Assembly (NCBI GenBank): GCA_015061285.1
Contig: SUWW01000005.1
Location: forward strand, 17,072-81,071
Direction of reading: 5' to 3'
Length of the DNA stretch: 64,000 nt
Source: Bacteroidales bacterium
GTDB lineage: Bacteria > Bacteroidota > Bacteroidia > Bacteroidales > Marinilabiliaceae
Part shown: piece after piece, positions 9,317 through 17,694 of the stretch
Numbering within the stretch: the stretch's first letter is position 1
Layout: the number at the start of each line of letters is the position of its first letter
The notes under the pieces: model-generated
What the model was told of the DNA's origin: nothing
What the model saw: the letters and a program-made list of their open reading frames with translations, nothing else
The model's database searches: none
Translations under genes and position numbers: made by a program

Positions 9317-9391
9317 GGTGGAAGAAGGGATTCGAACCCTCGACCCTCGGAACCACAATCCGGTACTCTAACCAGCTGAGCTACATCCACC
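9317..9391 (-). tRNA. tRNA-His (anticodon GTG)
   Basis: The minus strand folds as a cloverleaf: acceptor GTGGATG with CTTCCAC, D-arm GCTC/GAGT, anticodon loop TTGTGGT, T-arm GAGGG/CCCTT with loop TTCGAAT. Anticodon GTG reads His codons. The extra G at 9391 before position 1 and the C at position 73 are the hallmark pair of tRNA-His. Two stem pairs are mismatched as I fold it: C27 with A43, and U6 with U67. CCA is not fully encoded. Confidence 0.93.
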
Positions 9392-9409
9392 ATCTTGGTT
9401 TTGCGGTCG

Positions 9410-9417
9410 CAAAGATA
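9410..9417 (-). promoter_or_regulatory. Promoter -7 box for tRNA-His
   Basis: The minus strand reads TATCTTTG here, an exact match to the Bacteroidetes -7 consensus TAnnTTTG, ending 18 bp before the tRNA 5' end. Confidence 0.55.
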
Positions 9418-9469
9418 ATGCGATTTTGTCGTAATATTGCACTCTTGAAACAAAAAAAATATAATTTCT

Positions 9470-10144
9470 GTGAATGCTAATATAAACTCCTCAAATACTG
9501 ACGATTGCAATTTCGACTCGAAGCTACGCGAACTGAAATTTATATTCCATAGTCGCATGAATGGCGAGGCATCGATGCAAATGAAGCGCCTAAATGCCGT
9601 TTATAAGATTAATTATGGCGTCAGTTTGCCGCATTTGAAAGAGATTGCCCACGAAGTGATTTTCTCGCCCGAAGAGTGCGACAAACTTTGGACTACCAAC
9701 ATACGCGAGGCTATGCTTGTGGCTTGCATTCAACTGCCCGATGCCGAAGCAACAGTCGAAAAGATGCTTCGTTGGTCGGCTGATGTGACTACGGCCGATA
9801 TGGCAGAGTTAGCTTCGTTTCTGCTTTTCTATCGTACGCACGAGTTAACCGCTTTTTGCGAAGCGCTTGTCAAGCGAAACAATCCATACGATTTTACTAT
9901 TGCCGTTCATAGTGCGGCGCGCGCACTTCAGCATTCACTCCCAGCTACCGACGCTGCTAATGTGATTTGCGATGCGATTATGCAGCGCACTGAGTTTTCT
10001 CTTAGCGAAGTCCGGGGCATAGCCATGCTCATCAACCGTCTGAATATCGATAGCCAAACAGCACCTCTTGCCCAAAAGGTGGTCGACTACTTGACAAATA
10101 TCAATACCGACGACGCTCAGAAGATTTTGTTTTCGGTGGAGTAG
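9470..10144 (+). CDS. AlkD-like HEAT-repeat DNA alkylation repair family protein
   Basis: A 224-residue all-helical protein resembling the DNA alkylation repair (AlkC/AlkD) HEAT-repeat family. The recognisable N-terminal pattern is MNGEASMQMKRLNAVYKINY followed by GVSLPHLKEIA, which family members share as 'YKVNFGVP..RLKEIA'. Helical repeats continue to the end (EAMLVACIQLPDAE, MAELASFLLFYR). AlkD-type enzymes excise alkylated purines from DNA, but many relatives are uncharacterised and I cannot confirm the catalytic Asp. The start is a GTG at 9470; the next ATG, at 9556, would remove residues that still look homologous. It stands between tRNA-His and hppA. Confidence 0.7.
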   Translation: MNANINSSNTDDCNFDSKLRELKFIFHSRMNGEASMQMKRLNAVYKINYGVSLPHLKEIAHEVIFSPEECDKLWTTNIREAMLVACIQLPDAEATVEKMLRWSADVTTADMAELASFLLFYRTHELTAFCEALVKRNNPYDFTIAVHSAARALQHSLPATDAANVICDAIMQRTEFSLSEVRGIAMLINRLNIDSQTAPLAQKVVDYLTNINTDDAQKILFSVE

Positions 10145-10189
10145 TGTAAAATGGAACGCGGATTCTACAGATTTGAATAGATTCTCGCA

Positions 10190-10272
10190 GATAATAAATC
10201 TTGGTCATTCATATAAATCTGCGTTATTCGTGCCTTTATTAGCAATTGCTGGCTCGGAAGTCTGCATACCAA
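10190..10272. repeat. Dispersed intergenic repeat copy
   Basis: Two pieces match the region after dxs: ATATAAATCTGCGTTAT (10201-10217) resembles 375-391, and GAAGTCTGCATACCAAT (10257-10273) resembles 478-494. Both copies lie in a gap beyond a gene end. I see no coding potential. Confidence 0.5.
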
Positions 10273-10275
10273 TAT

Positions 10276-10313
10276 ACAAAAAGCCGCCGCACGTTTTTCT
10301 TACATGCGACGGC
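10276..10313 (-). terminator. Intrinsic terminator of hppA
   Basis: On the minus strand a stem GCCGTCGCA/TGCGGCGGC (9 bp, one mismatch) spans 10283-10313, followed by a run of T residues at 10278-10282. It lies 25 bp beyond the hppA stop codon. Confidence 0.85.
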
Positions 10314-10337
10314 CGTAATTATATATCCTTATAAATA

Positions 10338-12572
10338 TTACAATATGCTATAAACGAGAGTCAAGCCAGCCATAACGACTGATACCATAGACATAAGTTT
10401 TATAAGTATGTTGAGCGATGGACCACTGGTATCTTTGAACGGATCGCCAACGGTGTCGCCTACAACGGCAGCTTTGTGGCAGTCGGAACCTTTGCCGCCG
10501 TGGTTGCCTTTCTCGATGAACTTCTTAGCATTGTCCCAAGCGCCACCAGCATTGTTGAGCATAATAGCCAAGGTGAAACCAGCCGTCAAACCACCGCCGA
10601 GCAAACCAATAACGCCTGCTACGCCCATTGTCAAACCAACGACTATAGGCACTATGATGGCAAGCAACGATGGTAAAATCATCTCGTGCTGAGCACCTTT
10701 GGTAGAAATCTCTACGCAGCGAGCATAGTCGGGAGTGCCACTGCCGTCCATAATGCCCTTTATCTCGCGGAACTGGCGACGAACTTCGTCAACCATCTTA
10801 CCTGCTGCACGGCCTACAGCCTTCATACTCATAGCGCTGAAGAGGAACGCCATCATTGCGCCGATGAACAAACCGCCAAGCAATAGCGGGTTGAACATTG
10901 AGAGGTTGAAATAGCTAACGAAATTGTCTATCGTGGCTGTGTGAATATCTTGAATGCCAGTCTTGCTTACGAAATCGGCAAGTATATCGGGGGTCTTGCC
11001 AATCCACATACGTATCTCTTCTATGTATGCAGAGAGCAGAGCCATAGCCGTCAATGCAGCCGAACCGATAGCAAAGCCTTTACCTGTGGCAGCTGTGGTG
11101 TTGCCAAGGCTGTCGAGAGCATCGGTGCGTTCGCGAACCTCAGCAGGAAGCCCCGACATTTCGGCGTTGCCACCAGCATTGTCGGCAATAGGGCCAAAAG
11201 CATCGGTAGCCAAAGTAACGCCAAGCGTAGAAAGCATACCTACAGCGGCAAAGCCGATACCATATACGCCATTAGCAAAACTTTCGAAACCACCTGCGAG
11301 GCCAAATGCTGCTATGATGGCCAATGCTATAACAATAACAGGCAGCCATGTAGATTGCATACCCACAGCCATACCTTCGATAATGGTTGTTGCGGTGCCT
11401 TGCTCGGTTTGTTGTGCAATGCCTTGTGTAGGTTTATACTCGTCGGAAGTGAAGAACTCGGTGCCTTGACCTATAATAACACCAGCTACCAAGCCAGCTA
11501 CTACTGCGCCAAATATGCCCCACGTAATCCAACCTGTTGCCGCCATGATAGCTATGGCTATAAGTATAAGTAGTGAACTACCGCCAGTGCCAAGTAGCAA
11601 AGCATTGAGGAGGTTTTTCTGTGTAGCTCCCTCTTTGGTGCGGACTGCAAATACACCTATTATAGAAAGAAGAGTGCCTATGGCTGCTACAATCATAGGA
11701 GCTATTACGTAGCTCAGTTGAGCCTCTTCGCTCACGAGCGGTATGGCAGCGCCAAGAGCCGCAGTAGAGAGAATAGAGCCGCAATACGATTCATAGAGGT
11801 CGGCGCCCATACCAGCAACGTCGCCTACGTTGTCGCCTACGTTGTCGGCAATGGTGGCTGGGTTGCGAGGGTCGTCTTCGGGAATGCCAGCTTCTACCTT
11901 ACCAACGAGGTCGGCACCAACATCGGCTGCTTTGGTGAATATGCCACCACCCAGTCGTGCGAAGAGAGCCTGAGTCGAAGCACCCATACCAAACGTAAGC
12001 ATGGTAGCTGTAATCTCTATCATTTTCTGGTGCTGAGTGGTGCCTGGACTAACAAAGTCGAGTCCCAAGAAAGTGAGTCCGTTAGCCATGTGTTCTGGTG
12101 TAAATATGAGGCTATCGAGAATCCAGAACCATAGAGCTATATCGAGTAGGCCGAAGCCAACAACCACGAGACCCATAACAGCACCGCTTCGGAAAGCTAT
12201 CTTAAGACCAGAGTTGAGCGATTTGGTTGCTCCATTGGCAGTACGTGCTGAGGCATTGGTGGCGGTCTTCATGCCAAGATAGCCGCATAAGCCCGAGAAG
12301 AAACCGCCCGTAAGAAATGCTACTGGCACAAAAGGATTCTGCACTCCTAAATAGGCAAGAACCGCCAATATTACTACCAATACTAAGAATACTTTCAATA
12401 CCACACCATATTGGCGGCGCAGATAGGCCATTGCGCCCGAACGCACATAGCTCGCTATTTCTGCCATGCGAGGTGTTCCTTCGCTATTCTTCATCATGCT
12501 TCTGTAGAAGAGCCATGCAAAGAGCAGCGCTACTACCGAACTTATCGGTACAAGAATGAATAGAGATGACAT
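10338..12572 (-). CDS. hppA: Membrane-bound ion-translocating pyrophosphatase
   Basis: Hydrolyses cytosolic pyrophosphate and uses the energy to pump Na+ and/or H+ across the inner membrane. The 744-residue protein has about 16 hydrophobic segments. The pyrophosphate-binding motif DVGADLVGKVEAG appears near residue 220, followed by EDDPRNPATIADNVGDNVGD. The motif GNTTAATGKGFAIGSAALTA has Ala and Gly at the positions that distinguish the K+-dependent group from the K+-independent H+-pumping group (which have Lys and Thr), so a K+-requiring, Na+- or Na+/H+-transporting enzyme is likely. Characterised Bacteroides enzymes can move both ions. It is a single gene with its own terminator. Confidence 0.96.
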   Translation of the reverse strand: MSSLFILVPISSVVALLFAWLFYRSMMKNSEGTPRMAEIASYVRSGAMAYLRRQYGVVLKVFLVLVVILAVLAYLGVQNPFVPVAFLTGGFFSGLCGYLGMKTATNASARTANGATKSLNSGLKIAFRSGAVMGLVVVGFGLLDIALWFWILDSLIFTPEHMANGLTFLGLDFVSPGTTQHQKMIEITATMLTFGMGASTQALFARLGGGIFTKAADVGADLVGKVEAGIPEDDPRNPATIADNVGDNVGDVAGMGADLYESYCGSILSTAALGAAIPLVSEEAQLSYVIAPMIVAAIGTLLSIIGVFAVRTKEGATQKNLLNALLLGTGGSSLLILIAIAIMAATGWITWGIFGAVVAGLVAGVIIGQGTEFFTSDEYKPTQGIAQQTEQGTATTIIEGMAVGMQSTWLPVIVIALAIIAAFGLAGGFESFANGVYGIGFAAVGMLSTLGVTLATDAFGPIADNAGGNAEMSGLPAEVRERTDALDSLGNTTAATGKGFAIGSAALTAMALLSAYIEEIRMWIGKTPDILADFVSKTGIQDIHTATIDNFVSYFNLSMFNPLLLGGLFIGAMMAFLFSAMSMKAVGRAAGKMVDEVRRQFREIKGIMDGSGTPDYARCVEISTKGAQHEMILPSLLAIIVPIVVGLTMGVAGVIGLLGGGLTAGFTLAIMLNNAGGAWDNAKKFIEKGNHGGKGSDCHKAAVVGDTVGDPFKDTSGPSLNILIKLMSMVSVVMAGLTLVYSIL

Positions 12573-12730
12573 TGTGTTTTAGTTATTTATTTGTTTGTAA
12601 ATGTTTGGTTTACACTTCGTCGTCGTTTTATTGACGATTTCTTGTCGTGAATATTTTGATAAAAATAGTGAAAAAGTGTTACAAACGTTCAAATGTGAAT
12701 AATAATTACTCACATGTAATAGGTATAACA

Positions 12731-12738
12731 TATTTTTG
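12731..12738 (+). promoter_or_regulatory. Promoter -7 box of the cobalamin locus
   Basis: TATTTTTG matches the Bacteroidetes -7 consensus TAnnTTTG and lies just upstream of the riboswitch, so the RNA would start close to the first conserved stem. No clear -33 element is visible. Confidence 0.5.
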
Positions 12739-12747
12739 CCGCCGATT

Positions 12748-12908
12748 GGCTCGGTGGCCGCAAGGCTAACGATTAAATAGGAATCGTGTGAAAATCGCGA
12801 ACTGTCCCGCAGCTGTGTAAGCTCGCCAACGTCATGCGCACAATGCCATTGTCACAATACTGCGACGAGAAGGCGCTCATGATGAGCTAAGTCAGAAGAC
12901 TAACCAAT
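12748..12908 (+). promoter_or_regulatory. Cobalamin riboswitch (AdoCbl/B12 element)
   Basis: The leader carries the conserved class signatures in order: GGCTCGGTGGCCGCAAGGCT near 12748, AATAGGAATCGTGTGAAAAT (12775-12794), the CGAACTGTCCCGCAGCTGT core (12798-12816), a B12-box-like GCCATTG (12845-12851) and the closing AGTCAGAAGAC (12890-12900). It precedes btuB. In this class, adenosylcobalamin or another cobalamin binding usually shuts off expression of the downstream transporter genes. I see no clear terminator hairpin with a T-run after it, so control may act on translation initiation. Confidence 0.93.
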
Positions 12909-13027
12909 CATTTTCTGAATAATAAAACCAACGTGTCTCGAGGGTTAGACAACGCTGTATGTGGTGTCGAGTGCTATGCCGACATCATGTCGCTTGTTTT
13001 GCCTCCGAATTATTGAACGAACAACAG

Positions 13028-14932
13028 GTGACGCCCTTATTGGCAGTTATATTATTATCGGCACAAACAATTGATACTGTGCATATTGATGAGGTGACTA
13101 AAGTTGCACGTTCCACAAAACGTGCGATGGTCAGTTTTTCTGCTGATAGCATTGTTATGGGCACGACTAACTTTCAGAATATCAGTGATGTGCTTAAGCT
13201 TCAACCCTCTGTTGTGGTGAAAGATTACGGCGGAATTGGTGGTATGAAGACAATCAGCGTGCGTAGTTTTGGTTCGCAGCATACGCAAATCAGTATCGAT
13301 GGCATTCCGCAAGCCAACGCACAAACTGGCGCAATCGATCTGGGCGTGTTCCCGCTAAATACAACTAAAGAGCTGAATCTTAGTATTATAGATAATGCCG
13401 ACATGCTTCTCCCTGCGCGTAGTGTGGCGGCGGCTTCGCTTCTCAATATTCAAGGTGCAGACATCGTGGCAAATTCCGACTATGCGGCGGCTTTTTGTGA
13501 ATATGGTGAGTTTGGTACAATTCGTCCGTATGTTTCTATAAATAAGCATATTAGTAGTGATGATGCACTTTTCGTCTCTGCTTCGCTCGACCGAACAGAA
13601 GGCGACTACACCTTCGAACTAAAAAATGCCGATACCACAACGAGCCACAAGCGTCAGAATGGCGATGCTCGGCAAGTGCGTCTGCAAGCAGACTATCAGC
13701 ACATTGGCAATGTTGGCGTGAAGTCGAAAATATATTACTATGATGCAAATCGAGGTTTGCCTCGCGCAACAACCTACTACAATCTTATTTCGCACGAGCG
13801 CTTAACGGATAGGAACCTTATTGCGCAAACTTCTGTGAATAAGCATATTGGCGTGTTTGCGCTGAGTGCGTTTGCTCGCTATAACTATTCGCTCGAGGAG
13901 TATAAAAATCCAGATGCTTTGGGCTCGTCGCTTGCTGAGGCTAAGTATGCTCAAAATGAGGTTTTTGTGGGCTTTGCGGCGATGGTTTCACCTATAAATT
14001 CGCTGATTGTTAGTGCAGCAGCCGACATTGCCAATAGTCGATTACGTTCTGAGCAAGTCGAAGGCTCGCCAATGAGGAATCATCTTAATGCGGCACTTCG
14101 TGCTAAGTATATATATAACAACTTGTTAGCTACGGCGTCGCTCATTGCTACTGCCTATCATGACAAAAATGCCGAGACGCGACATCGGCTAAATGCCGCA
14201 GCATCGTTGGCTTACGCACCTTTCGAGTGGTTGAACATACATACCGCATATAAAAAATCGGAGCGATTGCCATCGTTCAACGACTTGTATTACAGCGGAG
14301 TAGGCTCTCGCAGTCTTTCGCCTGAGCAAGCCACACAGTTCGATGTGGGCATGCAAATATCGACGCGAACGAAACTCGTAACAACTTCATTTTCCGCTGA
14401 TTATTACCATAATAACATCACGGACAAAATTGTGGCAATACCTACCAAAAACATCTTTGTTTGGTCGATGATGAATGTTGGTAAGGTCGAGATTGATGGT
14501 GTGGATATGAGTCTTGATGCTAATTGTCACATTTCCAACGATATAAACATTCGCGCATCGGCAAATAGCTCATATCAGCATTCGATTGATGTAACTAACA
14601 GGTCGTCAAATACTTATGGACATCAAATTGCATACATACCCCGAATTGCATACGGAGGGATGTTGCTTGCGTCAATTCGTTGGTTTTCGGCTACTTACGC
14701 GCTTCAGCGACAGGGTAAACGCTACGTACTCAACCAAAATACTACCGAAAATCGTCTTGAAGGATTTACCGATCAAAGTGTCAGTGTTATGTATGCAAAT
14801 GGCTGTAAGTCAATAAAATATCAAATAGCATTGACTTGCCGAAATGTTGCTGATGCTCAATACGAAGTGGTGAAAAATTTTCCAATGCCAGGGCGCTCGT
14901 TTGCTGCGTCTGTAAAAATTACATATAAATGA
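13028..14932 (+). CDS. btuB: TonB-dependent cobalamin receptor, BtuB-like
   Basis: An outer-membrane beta-barrel that imports cobalamin with energy from TonB. The plug domain is visible near the N-terminus: ISDVLKLQPSVVVKDYGG, ISVRSFGSQHTQISIDGIPQ. The rest is an alternating-strand barrel ending in aromatic-rich strands (PGRSFAASVKITYK). The riboswitch upstream and BtuG downstream support cobalamin as substrate. The start is uncertain: GTG 13028 puts a hydrophobic signal-like stretch (PLLAVILLSAQ) at the N-terminus; TTG 13013 or ATG 12959 would add 5 or 23 residues unlike a signal peptide. The mature protein is about 620 residues. The stop is one base before the start of the BtuG-like gene. 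Confidence 0.88.
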   Translation: MTPLLAVILLSAQTIDTVHIDEVTKVARSTKRAMVSFSADSIVMGTTNFQNISDVLKLQPSVVVKDYGGIGGMKTISVRSFGSQHTQISIDGIPQANAQTGAIDLGVFPLNTTKELNLSIIDNADMLLPARSVAAASLLNIQGADIVANSDYAAAFCEYGEFGTIRPYVSINKHISSDDALFVSASLDRTEGDYTFELKNADTTTSHKRQNGDARQVRLQADYQHIGNVGVKSKIYYYDANRGLPRATTYYNLISHERLTDRNLIAQTSVNKHIGVFALSAFARYNYSLEEYKNPDALGSSLAEAKYAQNEVFVGFAAMVSPINSLIVSAAADIANSRLRSEQVEGSPMRNHLNAALRAKYIYNNLLATASLIATAYHDKNAETRHRLNAAASLAYAPFEWLNIHTAYKKSERLPSFNDLYYSGVGSRSLSPEQATQFDVGMQISTRTKLVTTSFSADYYHNNITDKIVAIPTKNIFVWSMMNVGKVEIDGVDMSLDANCHISNDINIRASANSSYQHSIDVTNRSSNTYGHQIAYIPRIAYGGMLLASIRWFSATYALQRQGKRYVLNQNTTENRLEGFTDQSVSVMYANGCKSIKYQIALTCRNVADAQYEVVKNFPMPGRSFAASVKITYK

Positions 14933-14933
14933 T

Positions 14934-16766
14934 ATGAAGTCGCATTTGAGAATATATAAAATATTGATATTCACAGCATTGACTATATGCGCTTGCGACG
15001 ATATGGACGATAAAAATCCGTCGACGGCAGTAGATGGTCAAACCGACGGGTTGATTGTGCTTTGTGAGGGGCTGTTCAATATGAATAATTCGTCGTTGTT
15101 TGTAACTGACGGAAATAGTGCTACTTACAACGCTTTTGAGACTGTGAATGGGCGTAAAATTGGCGACACGGCAAATTCGATGATTGTTTACGGCAGCAAA
15201 ATATATGTCGCAGTAGATATTTCTGGCACGATAGAAGTGATTGAACGACAGACGCTTAAGTCGCTTGGGCAGATCGATATGAAGACCGCTACTGGGACCT
15301 CGCGCGAGCCACGATGCTTAGTTGGTTACGATAAATATGTATACGTATGTTGCTACGACAACACCCTTTGCCGCATCGACACCGCGACATTGTCAATCGA
15401 TACTGAGGTGCAGGTCGGTCGCAATCCCGACGGCATTTGTGCCAGCGATGGAAAAATTTTCGTAAGCAATTCAGGCGGCCTCTCTGCGCCAAACTACGAT
15501 TCCACGGTCAGCGTTGTCGATGCCGCTTCGATGACTGTTCAACGTACAATTGATGTTGGTTTGAATGCAGGCAAAATGGCGCAAACTCCGCTTGGTATTG
15601 CTGTGCTGGTTCGTGGTGATTATGAGGAAGTTGAGCCATACATTGCCATCATTGATAGCGAAAAACTGATTTCGCGCATAAACATTTCTGCTACGAATTT
15701 TTGTGCTACTAACTATGGAATACTCTGTTATACATATAGTTATGAAACAAAATCGGCAGAATTCTACTCCGTTTATAGCGACGGCGCGATAGAACTTTGG
15801 CAACCCGAAATGCAACCACAAACGCCTTATAGCCTGATGTTTAACACTAAAAATGGTGATATTTTTATTGGCGATGCAAAAGACTACACCGTGAGTGGCG
15901 ATGTTCTGTGTTTCGATAGTCGCGGTAACCATAAATACACCGTTTGCAATGTTGGACTGAATCCTAATACCATAATTGTGGCTCAAACGACTATAAATAA
16001 AGATATTACGTCCGACGAAAACGTCTATATAAATCCCGCTGAAGTTGTAAGTTACACACCAGCTCCAGGACAGTTTGTAAACACGATAACTTCTTGTTAT
16101 AAAGATGGTTATAGCTATGAAGACGTTTTGTCAGAGGCGCTTAGCCGTTTGGAGCAGTGTAGCCCCATTACGCTTGGCGGTTGGGGCGGTCGCATTGTGG
16201 TGCGCTTCGATGAGCCAATTGTGCGCACCGAAGGCACTGAACTTCATATAGTTGGTAATGCTTTTAGTGGTTCTGCAGAGCCAGGAATTGTTTGCGTGTC
16301 AAGCGATGGCGAAACTTGGTACGAGTTGACCGGAAGCGCGGCTGAACTTGCTCATAATTATAGTATTACATATAAAAATGGCACGCCAATAACTTGGACC
16401 GACAGCGAAGCGAAAAGTGGCACGGTGGAGACCAACGAATACCACACTCAGCCATATTTCCCGCTGTGGCTCGATGCTGAGGAGCTGCACTTCGAAGGCA
16501 AACGCCTGCCCGACGTTGGTGCATACGAAGAGAGCGCTAAGCGTTGGACATTCACGCCGTTCGATTGGGGTTATGTGGATAATCTCAGTGAAGCTGATGG
16601 CGGTGCAGATTTCGACCTCGACAACGCCGTGGACGCCAACGGAAATGCTGCAAGCGTTGATAATATTAGATACGTAGCCATCTACACTGCTGTTATGCAG
16701 ACGTGCGGCTCGTTGGGCGAAGTATCAACCGAAGTAAGTAAAATTCAAACTATAAAACATTTGTAA
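14934..16766 (+). CDS. btuG: BtuG-like beta-propeller lipoprotein with extra C-terminal domain
   Basis: Predicted surface lipoprotein (lipobox ending at ICAC, Cys near residue 21) that would capture cobalamin and pass it to BtuB, as BtuG does in Bacteroides. Residues about 40-355 are a YncE-like/DUF5074 seven-bladed propeller, with repeats such as VGRNPDGICASDGKIFVSNS and VGLNPNTIIVAQT. Residues about 375-605 form a second domain (PGQFVNTITSCY, ITLGGWGGRIVVRFDEPI, PDVGAYEESAKRW), which resembles separate 'cell surface' lipoproteins often found near such loci. The product is 610 residues, longer than a bare propeller. It overlaps nothing and follows btuB by one base, so translation is probably coupled. 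Confidence 0.83.
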   Translation: MKSHLRIYKILIFTALTICACDDMDDKNPSTAVDGQTDGLIVLCEGLFNMNNSSLFVTDGNSATYNAFETVNGRKIGDTANSMIVYGSKIYVAVDISGTIEVIERQTLKSLGQIDMKTATGTSREPRCLVGYDKYVYVCCYDNTLCRIDTATLSIDTEVQVGRNPDGICASDGKIFVSNSGGLSAPNYDSTVSVVDAASMTVQRTIDVGLNAGKMAQTPLGIAVLVRGDYEEVEPYIAIIDSEKLISRINISATNFCATNYGILCYTYSYETKSAEFYSVYSDGAIELWQPEMQPQTPYSLMFNTKNGDIFIGDAKDYTVSGDVLCFDSRGNHKYTVCNVGLNPNTIIVAQTTINKDITSDENVYINPAEVVSYTPAPGQFVNTITSCYKDGYSYEDVLSEALSRLEQCSPITLGGWGGRIVVRFDEPIVRTEGTELHIVGNAFSGSAEPGIVCVSSDGETWYELTGSAAELAHNYSITYKNGTPITWTDSEAKSGTVETNEYHTQPYFPLWLDAEELHFEGKRLPDVGAYEESAKRWTFTPFDWGYVDNLSEADGGADFDLDNAVDANGNAASVDNIRYVAIYTAVMQTCGSLGEVSTEVSKIQTIKHL

Positions 16767-16801
16767 TAAATATTTCTATAACCAATAATAAATTCAAAAA
16801 A

Positions 16802-17497
16802 ATGACAAAGAAATTTTTATCTATGGCAGCTATTGCTGCATTATGCGCTTCTTGCATGACCTCATGCGACGATGATGATGACGACGCCATCACTACAATC
16901 ACTTTCGAGGAGTTCGGCCTTGCAAAAGACTCTGTATCGATAGGATACGACGTTACTGAAAAGAATATCACGTTCGATAATTTCTATTCTGATGATTATT
17001 ATGGAATGCCATATAATAGTGGATTCACACTTTCTTCAATGACCGACATGGAGACCGCTGGTTATATGAATCAGTATTCTGTTTATGCTACGAGTGGTGC
17101 AGGTAATAGTACTGCTTTCGTTATTTACAACTTCTGTTCCGATAGCTGTTTCATCAAAGCTAAAACCGCATTCGAGCCTAAGAGCGTAGACGTTTGTCTC
17201 ACTACATATACATATCTCTCTGCTAAGAATGGCGATGACTATGCAAAAAAATTTGGCAACGACGATTGGTTTGCGGCAACCTTCACTGGCTATGATGAAT
17301 CTGGCTCTGAGGTCGGCTCTGTTGAAGTAAAACTTATCGATGGCGCGTCTTGGATGGATTCTTGGACAAACGTAGACCTTAGCGAACTTGGCAAAGTGAA
17401 CAAAATCTTCATCTCGTTCGATGGTAGTGACAAAGGCGATTGGGGTTTGAACACTCCTGCATACATCGCCCTCGACAACTTGAAGGTAAAGTTCTAA
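16802..17497 (+). CDS. DUF4465 lipoprotein, BtuH-like cobalamin-binding candidate
   Basis: A 231-residue secreted protein with a lipobox-like signal (CASCMTSC) followed by an Asp-rich linker (seven Asp residues within CDDDDDD), typical of surface-exposed Bacteroidetes lipoproteins. The body matches the DUF4465 pattern: TFEEFGLAKDSV, DVCLTTYTYL, and at the end WTNVDLSELGKVNKIFISFD and WGLNTPAYIALDNLKV. Members of this family next to btuB/btuG include the B12-binding protein BtuH. It lies 35 bp after the BtuG-like gene, within the riboswitch-controlled unit, and an intrinsic terminator follows it. Confidence 0.82.
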   Translation: MTKKFLSMAAIAALCASCMTSCDDDDDDAITTITFEEFGLAKDSVSIGYDVTEKNITFDNFYSDDYYGMPYNSGFTLSSMTDMETAGYMNQYSVYATSGAGNSTAFVIYNFCSDSCFIKAKTAFEPKSVDVCLTTYTYLSAKNGDDYAKKFGNDDWFAATFTGYDESGSEVGSVEVKLIDGASWMDSWTNVDLSELGKVNKIFISFDGSDKGDWGLNTPAYIALDNLKVKF

Positions 17498-17535
17498 ACA
17501 TACAATGTAAACATACACTGTAAGTCTATAGACGT

Positions 17536-17574
17536 ATGCGCCGCTTTTGTGATAAATAGCGGCGCATTTTTATT
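17536..17574 (+). terminator. Intrinsic terminator between the two DUF4465 genes
   Basis: Perfect 10-bp stem ATGCGCCGCT/AGCGGCGCAT (17536-17545 with 17558-17567), then TTTTATTG. It closes the btuB-btuG-DUF4465 unit, leaving the second DUF4465 gene downstream to rely on read-through or its own promoter. Confidence 0.9.
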
Positions 17575-17694
17575 GTCTTCTATCCTTTTGTGCCCAAGAG
17601 GCAGAACCATATCGCATAAATTATGATGGTGCAGTTTGTGCCTCGTAATTCATAATTCATAACTATTTTAGCTGCTACACTCAGAGCAATAGAT

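Noticed and set aside
9184-9558. Minus-strand reading frame of 124 codons
   Set aside because: It overlaps the tRNA-His gene and encodes the translated tRNA sequence (VAQLVRVPDCGSEGRGFES), a common false gene.
12959-13027. N-terminal extension of btuB from ATG 12959
   Set aside because: The extra residues (MWCRVLCRHHVACF...) do not look like a signal peptide, while the GTG at 13028 brings a hydrophobic stretch to the N-terminus. The true start remains uncertain.
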